Shown here in pieces: positions 5,557-8,460 of a stretch of 8,460 bases of DNA (positions within the stretch are counted from its first letter, which is position 1; every line of letters begins with the position of its first letter). The stretch spans positions 1-8,460 of the forward strand of contig JAGPUY010000275.1 in NCBI GenBank assembly GCA_018067265.1. The letters run 5' to 3'. Below the pieces are notes generated by a model. It was not told the DNA's origin. It saw nothing but the letters and a program-made list of their open reading frames with translations, and made no database searches. Made by a program: the position numbers and the translations under genes. The stretch comes from Oceanihabitans sp. (GTDB lineage Bacteria > Bacteroidota > Bacteroidia > Flavobacteriales > Flavobacteriaceae).

Positions 5557-8460
5557 TTAATTATCCTTTTTTAACTGCAATTTTTTAATAACATCCTTTA
5601 ACTCTTTCATTTTTAATTCCCTACCAACAAATAATTTATTCATGCGTTCTAATTGATTATTTTTCAAATACACTTCTTCGGTTCTAACTTCAATTAGCTC
5701 TTCCAGGTTATTTCTGTATTTTTCTAATTCTGCTTCGACATTTTTCTTTTCTGTTATATCCATAATAGTTAACAAAACATGACCTTCATTATTTAACTGA
5801 AGGGCTTGTAAAGAGATTAATATATAAAGTTCTCTTCCCGCTTCCATTAGGTATTTTAATTCCATATTGGATACATAACCTTTTTCACTAAAATGACTCC
5901 ATAGCTTTTTTTCATTTTCTAAGTTCTCTGGACTATCTAGGTTGAACAACACTATTTCTTCTGCCGTTTTCCCCAACATGTTTTCTCTTTCAAATCCAAC
6001 AATATTCGCCAACGCTTCGTTTACTTCAACAATCGTTTTTTCTTTATTAAGTATGGCTTTTCCTATAACATTGGATTCAAAAGCTTTGGCAAATTTTTCT
6101 TCGTTTTCTTTTATATTTTCTTCGGATTCTACACGCTCTGTAACGTCCTGCACCAAAGATAAAACGGTTTCTACTTGCCCGTCTGGAGTTTGCAAAACGG
6201 AGTTATTCCATTGGCAATAAATGACTTTTCCTGTTTTGGTGTTATTTCGATTAACAATCTTATTGTTTTTCACTTCACCATTCATTAATTCAGTAGAAAT
6301 AATCGCTGTCGCTGCAAAATCTTCTTCGTAAACGAGATTTAAATCGCTAAAATGTTTTCCTACAACTTCCTGTTCTTTCCAACCAAATATATTTTCGGCT
6401 TGTACCGACCAGTTGCGAATCATTAAATTTTCATCCCATTCAATGATGGCTAATGGCGAATTACTTAAGTGTGTAGTAAGTCGTTGATGTGCCATCCGGA
6501 TTTCTTCGTCTGCCCTTTTACTTTCCGTAACGTCTTGTATCAAAGATAAAACAGTTTCTACTTGTCCGTCTGGAGATTGCAAAACCGAATTATACCATTG
6601 GCAGTAGATGACTTTCCCTGTTTTTGTGTTATTACGATTAATAATTTTGTTGCGTTTTACCTTACCACTCCGTAACTCACTAGCAATGGCATCTGTAGAA
6701 GGAATATCTTCTTCGTAAACCAAATTTAAATCAATCAATTGTTTTCCCATGGCTTCCGATTCTTTCCAACCAAATATCTTCTCAGCTTGGTTAGACCATT
6801 TAGAAACGAAAAAATCCTTATCCCATTCCACGACGGCTAGTGGAGAGTTATTTAAATGCGTAGTAAGGCGTTGATGCGCCATCCTAATTTCTTCGTCAAT
6901 TTTCTTACGTTCTGTTACATCTCTAATAATTCCTATTAAAAACAGATTACCAGCAACATCAATAAATCTTGTTTTTTTTGTTGAAATTGTTCTTGATTCA
7001 TTTCCTTCTAATGTTAAAGTTTCTTCATTAACATTCTCCATCCCTGTTCCTAGAACTTGTTTATCTATTTGTAAAAAACTTTCTCTTTCTTCGGCAGAAA
7101 CACTTTCTGCTAAAGTTTTACCAATTACAGCATCTCTTTCTACATTAAAAATAGAACAAAATGCGTCATTGATTAATATTAATCTACTTTGTTCATCCTT
7201 TACAAAAACAGGATCACCAATGTTGTTTAGAATACTATCTAGGTATTTTTTACTTTTAATAATTTGTTCTTCTGCTTCTTTACGTTTCGTAACATCTACA
7301 AGCGTCCCTATATAACCATATAATTCATTATTATGATCATATAAGCTAGTGCTTTGAGCGGAAACCCATTTTGTTTCCGCTTTTTTATTTAGCAATCTAA
7401 AGTCTGAAATTAATTCACCACCACTAGAAATTGCTTGTTGCCACTCACCCAAAACCCGATCTCTATCCTCTGGATGAATGGCATTGGACCAACCAAAGCC
7501 TAAAGATTCTTCAAAAGTTAGTTCTGAATATTTCATCCATTCCTCATTAACAAAATTACAAATCCCATCTTTATCTGTTTGAAAAATCCCTACAGGTGCA
7601 TTAGATGTTAATCGTTTAAATAACTGCTCACTGTTTATTAATTTTTGTTCTGCCTTTTTCTTTTCTGTAACATCAATAGCCATACCTATATAGCCATGCA
7701 AATTATTTTGAGCGTCATAGGTTCCCACCGTTTTAACAGATACCCATATCACTTTATTATCTTTATGCAGAAATCTAAAATCCGTTTCAAGCTCACTTTC
7801 TCCAGATAGAACATACTTTCCCCATTCTTTAAGTATTCTTGCTTCATCATCAGGATGAATAGCTTTAGCCCAACCAGGTCCCATAGCATCTTCATAAGAT
7901 ATTCCTGCATATTCCAACCATCTTTCGTTTACATAATTACAAGAGCCTTCTATATCTGTTTGATAGATTCCAGCTGGAGCTTTAGACGTTAATCCTCTAA
8001 ACAGCTGCTCGCTATTTATTAACTTTTCTTCAACTTCTTTGCGCTTAGTAATATCTGCAGCAACTATACCTAGTGCTATTGGTTTATTTGTTACACTATC
8101 TTCAATTAAAAAACCAGACATTTGAATAGGTATTAACGCTCCTGTTTTAAAGTTTTTAAATTGTACTTCACCGTTCCACTTTTCATTTTTAAAAATATTC
8201 GGCATATGTTCATTTACTATAATCTTCTGGTAATGTTCGGGGAAAAAACCAGAAATAGATGCTGGCATATTTTCATCCTTTTCTAACCCTACTAATTTTT
8301 TACCTTGAGAATTCAAATAAACGGGCTTCCCTTCTAAGGTTGCTAACCCTATAAAATCATCACTTGTTTCTATCAGAGACAACAACATTTGATTGTTAGC
8401 TTCCGCACTCTTCTTCTCTGTAATATCTGTATAATAAATTGTCAACCCTTCTGGCGATGG
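5557..8460 (-). CDS. Multi-PAS sensory protein without a kinase domain, 5' end cut off by the window edge
   Basis: The frame is open to the right edge, giving 967 residues ending in TAA at 5559-5557. A TTG at 8445 is not the start: it falls inside the conserved end of a PAS/PAC unit (PSPEGLTIYYTDITEKK), so the true start is outside the window. Counting from that TTG, seven complete PAS units lie at about 17-135, 145-265, 272-390, 398-515, 522-645, 651-772 and 779-900, each ending in a D[IV]T-E-K/R linker. Units 2 and 3 form one related pair, and units 5 and 6 a much closer pair. The C-terminus (900-962) is a coiled coil with RTEEVYLKNNQLERMNKLFVGRELKMKELK-type content; the short motif FVGRE (939-943) is a known ending or junction of PAS chains. 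There is no HisKA, HATPase_c, receiver or DNA-binding domain after it. It probably acts in the cytoplasm as a sensory partner of the kinase 42 bp downstream. The role is inferred; the domain content is clear. An output domain N-terminal to the window cannot be excluded. Confidence 0.93.
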   Translation of the reverse strand, partial: PSPEGLTIYYTDITEKKSAEANNQMLLSLIETSDDFIGLATLEGKPVYLNSQGKKLVGLEKDENMPASISGFFPEHYQKIIVNEHMPNIFKNEKWNGEVQFKNFKTGALIPIQMSGFLIEDSVTNKPIALGIVAADITKRKEVEEKLINSEQLFRGLTSKAPAGIYQTDIEGSCNYVNERWLEYAGISYEDAMGPGWAKAIHPDDEARILKEWGKYVLSGESELETDFRFLHKDNKVIWVSVKTVGTYDAQNNLHGYIGMAIDVTEKKKAEQKLINSEQLFKRLTSNAPVGIFQTDKDGICNFVNEEWMKYSELTFEESLGFGWSNAIHPEDRDRVLGEWQQAISSGGELISDFRLLNKKAETKWVSAQSTSLYDHNNELYGYIGTLVDVTKRKEAEEQIIKSKKYLDSILNNIGDPVFVKDEQSRLILINDAFCSIFNVERDAVIGKTLAESVSAEERESFLQIDKQVLGTGMENVNEETLTLEGNESRTISTKKTRFIDVAGNLFLIGIIRDVTERKKIDEEIRMAHQRLTTHLNNSPLAVVEWDKDFFVSKWSNQAEKIFGWKESEAMGKQLIDLNLVYEEDIPSTDAIASELRSGKVKRNKIINRNNTKTGKVIYCQWYNSVLQSPDGQVETVLSLIQDVTESKRADEEIRMAHQRLTTHLSNSPLAIIEWDENLMIRNWSVQAENIFGWKEQEVVGKHFSDLNLVYEEDFAATAIISTELMNGEVKNNKIVNRNNTKTGKVIYCQWNNSVLQTPDGQVETVLSLVQDVTERVESEENIKENEEKFAKAFESNVIGKAILNKEKTIVEVNEALANIVGFERENMLGKTAEEIVLFNLDSPENLENEKKLWSHFSEKGYVSNMELKYLMEAGRELYILISLQALQLNNEGHVLLTIMDITEKKNVEAELEKYRNNLEELIEVRTEEVYLKNNQLERMNKLFVGRELKMKELKDVIKKLQLKKDN
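6140..6913 (-). repeat. Tandem 387-nt duplication encoding two near-identical PAS domains
   Basis: Two direct copies, 6527-6913 and 6140-6526, lie head to tail inside the multi-PAS gene. Both encode RMAHQRLTTHL near the start, DLNLVYEED in the middle, and RNNTKTGKVIYCQW then DGQVETVLSL near the end. By hand alignment the two protein units agree at about 88 of 121 positions. The first and last thirds are close to identical, while the central part (around the EED loop and the following helix) has diverged. The frame is kept because the period is 129 codons. This is the youngest-looking domain duplication in the window. Confidence 0.9.
7255..8016 (-). repeat. Diverged tandem pair of PAS domains with a 381-nt period
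   Basis: Copies 7636-8016 and 7255-7635 both begin with NSEQLF, continue with LTS-APxGIxQTD, CNxVNExW, AIHPxD and GYIG, and end in a DVT linker. The period is exactly 127 codons. Roughly half of the residues match by eye, so this pair is older than the 387-nt pair in the same gene. The second PAS domain of the downstream kinase (about residues 440-556) is of the same subtype. Confidence 0.82.

Noticed and set aside
5942..6220. Plus-strand open frame of 92 codons
   Set aside because: It is antisense to the PAS units at the end of the multi-PAS gene, shows no recognisable domain and has no promoter or start context.
8443..8445. TTG as the start codon of the multi-PAS protein
   Set aside because: The frame is open through the TTG to the window edge, and the residues on both sides form the usual end of a PAS/PAC unit. 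This codon is an internal leucine.
1..8460. CRISPR array, because of many recurring short motifs
   Set aside because: The recurring motifs are PAS linker codons spaced about 380 nt apart and in frame, not 25-40 nt repeats with spacers of equal length.

Overview
The window is a block of signal-transduction genes, all on the minus strand, so transcription runs from high to low coordinates. The DNA is AT-rich. There are no clear Shine-Dalgarno sequences, and one candidate -7 box of the TAnnTTTG type occurs. Together with chains of PAS domains joined by DVTERKKAE-like linkers, this suggests a member of Bacteroidota, most likely a flavobacterium. That placement is an inference, because the window contains no rRNA or other marker gene.

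In the order of transcription there are four genes. (1) 8460-5557: the 3' part of a gene for a large multi-PAS protein, cut by the right edge of the window. It has seven complete PAS units plus the tail of an eighth, and ends in a coiled coil with no kinase domain. (2) 5514-2986: a membrane histidine kinase of 842 residues with the layout TM - CHASE - TM - coiled coil - PAS - PAS - coiled coil - HisKA - HATPase_c. (3) 2899-2531: a single-domain response regulator of 122 residues resembling DivK. (4) 2523-1: a gene that stays open to the left edge (841 codons, no stop), encoding an N-terminal receiver, a GAF domain and at least four PAS domains. Its C-terminal output lies outside the window. 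The gaps are 42, 86 and 7 bp, so the genes probably form one operon, with genes 3 and 4 the most tightly linked.

As a working model, the CHASE kinase senses something outside the cytoplasmic membrane and also integrates cytoplasmic cues through its own PAS domains. The kinase-less PAS protein may feed further cues to it or to the product of gene 4. Phosphate would then go to the stand-alone receiver and/or the receiver of gene 4. No DNA-binding or enzymatic output domain is visible, so the final output is unknown.

The most notable structure is the repeated duplication of PAS domains. There is a 387-nt tandem repeat in gene 1 (two units roughly 70% identical in protein, by eye). Gene 1 also carries a more diverged pair with a 381-nt period, and gene 4 carries three units with an exact 128-residue period. 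The kinase carries one PAS of the subtype repeated in each neighbour, so the locus looks as though it grew by copying PAS domains within and between genes. No RNA gene, CRISPR array, insertion sequence or convincing terminator was found.
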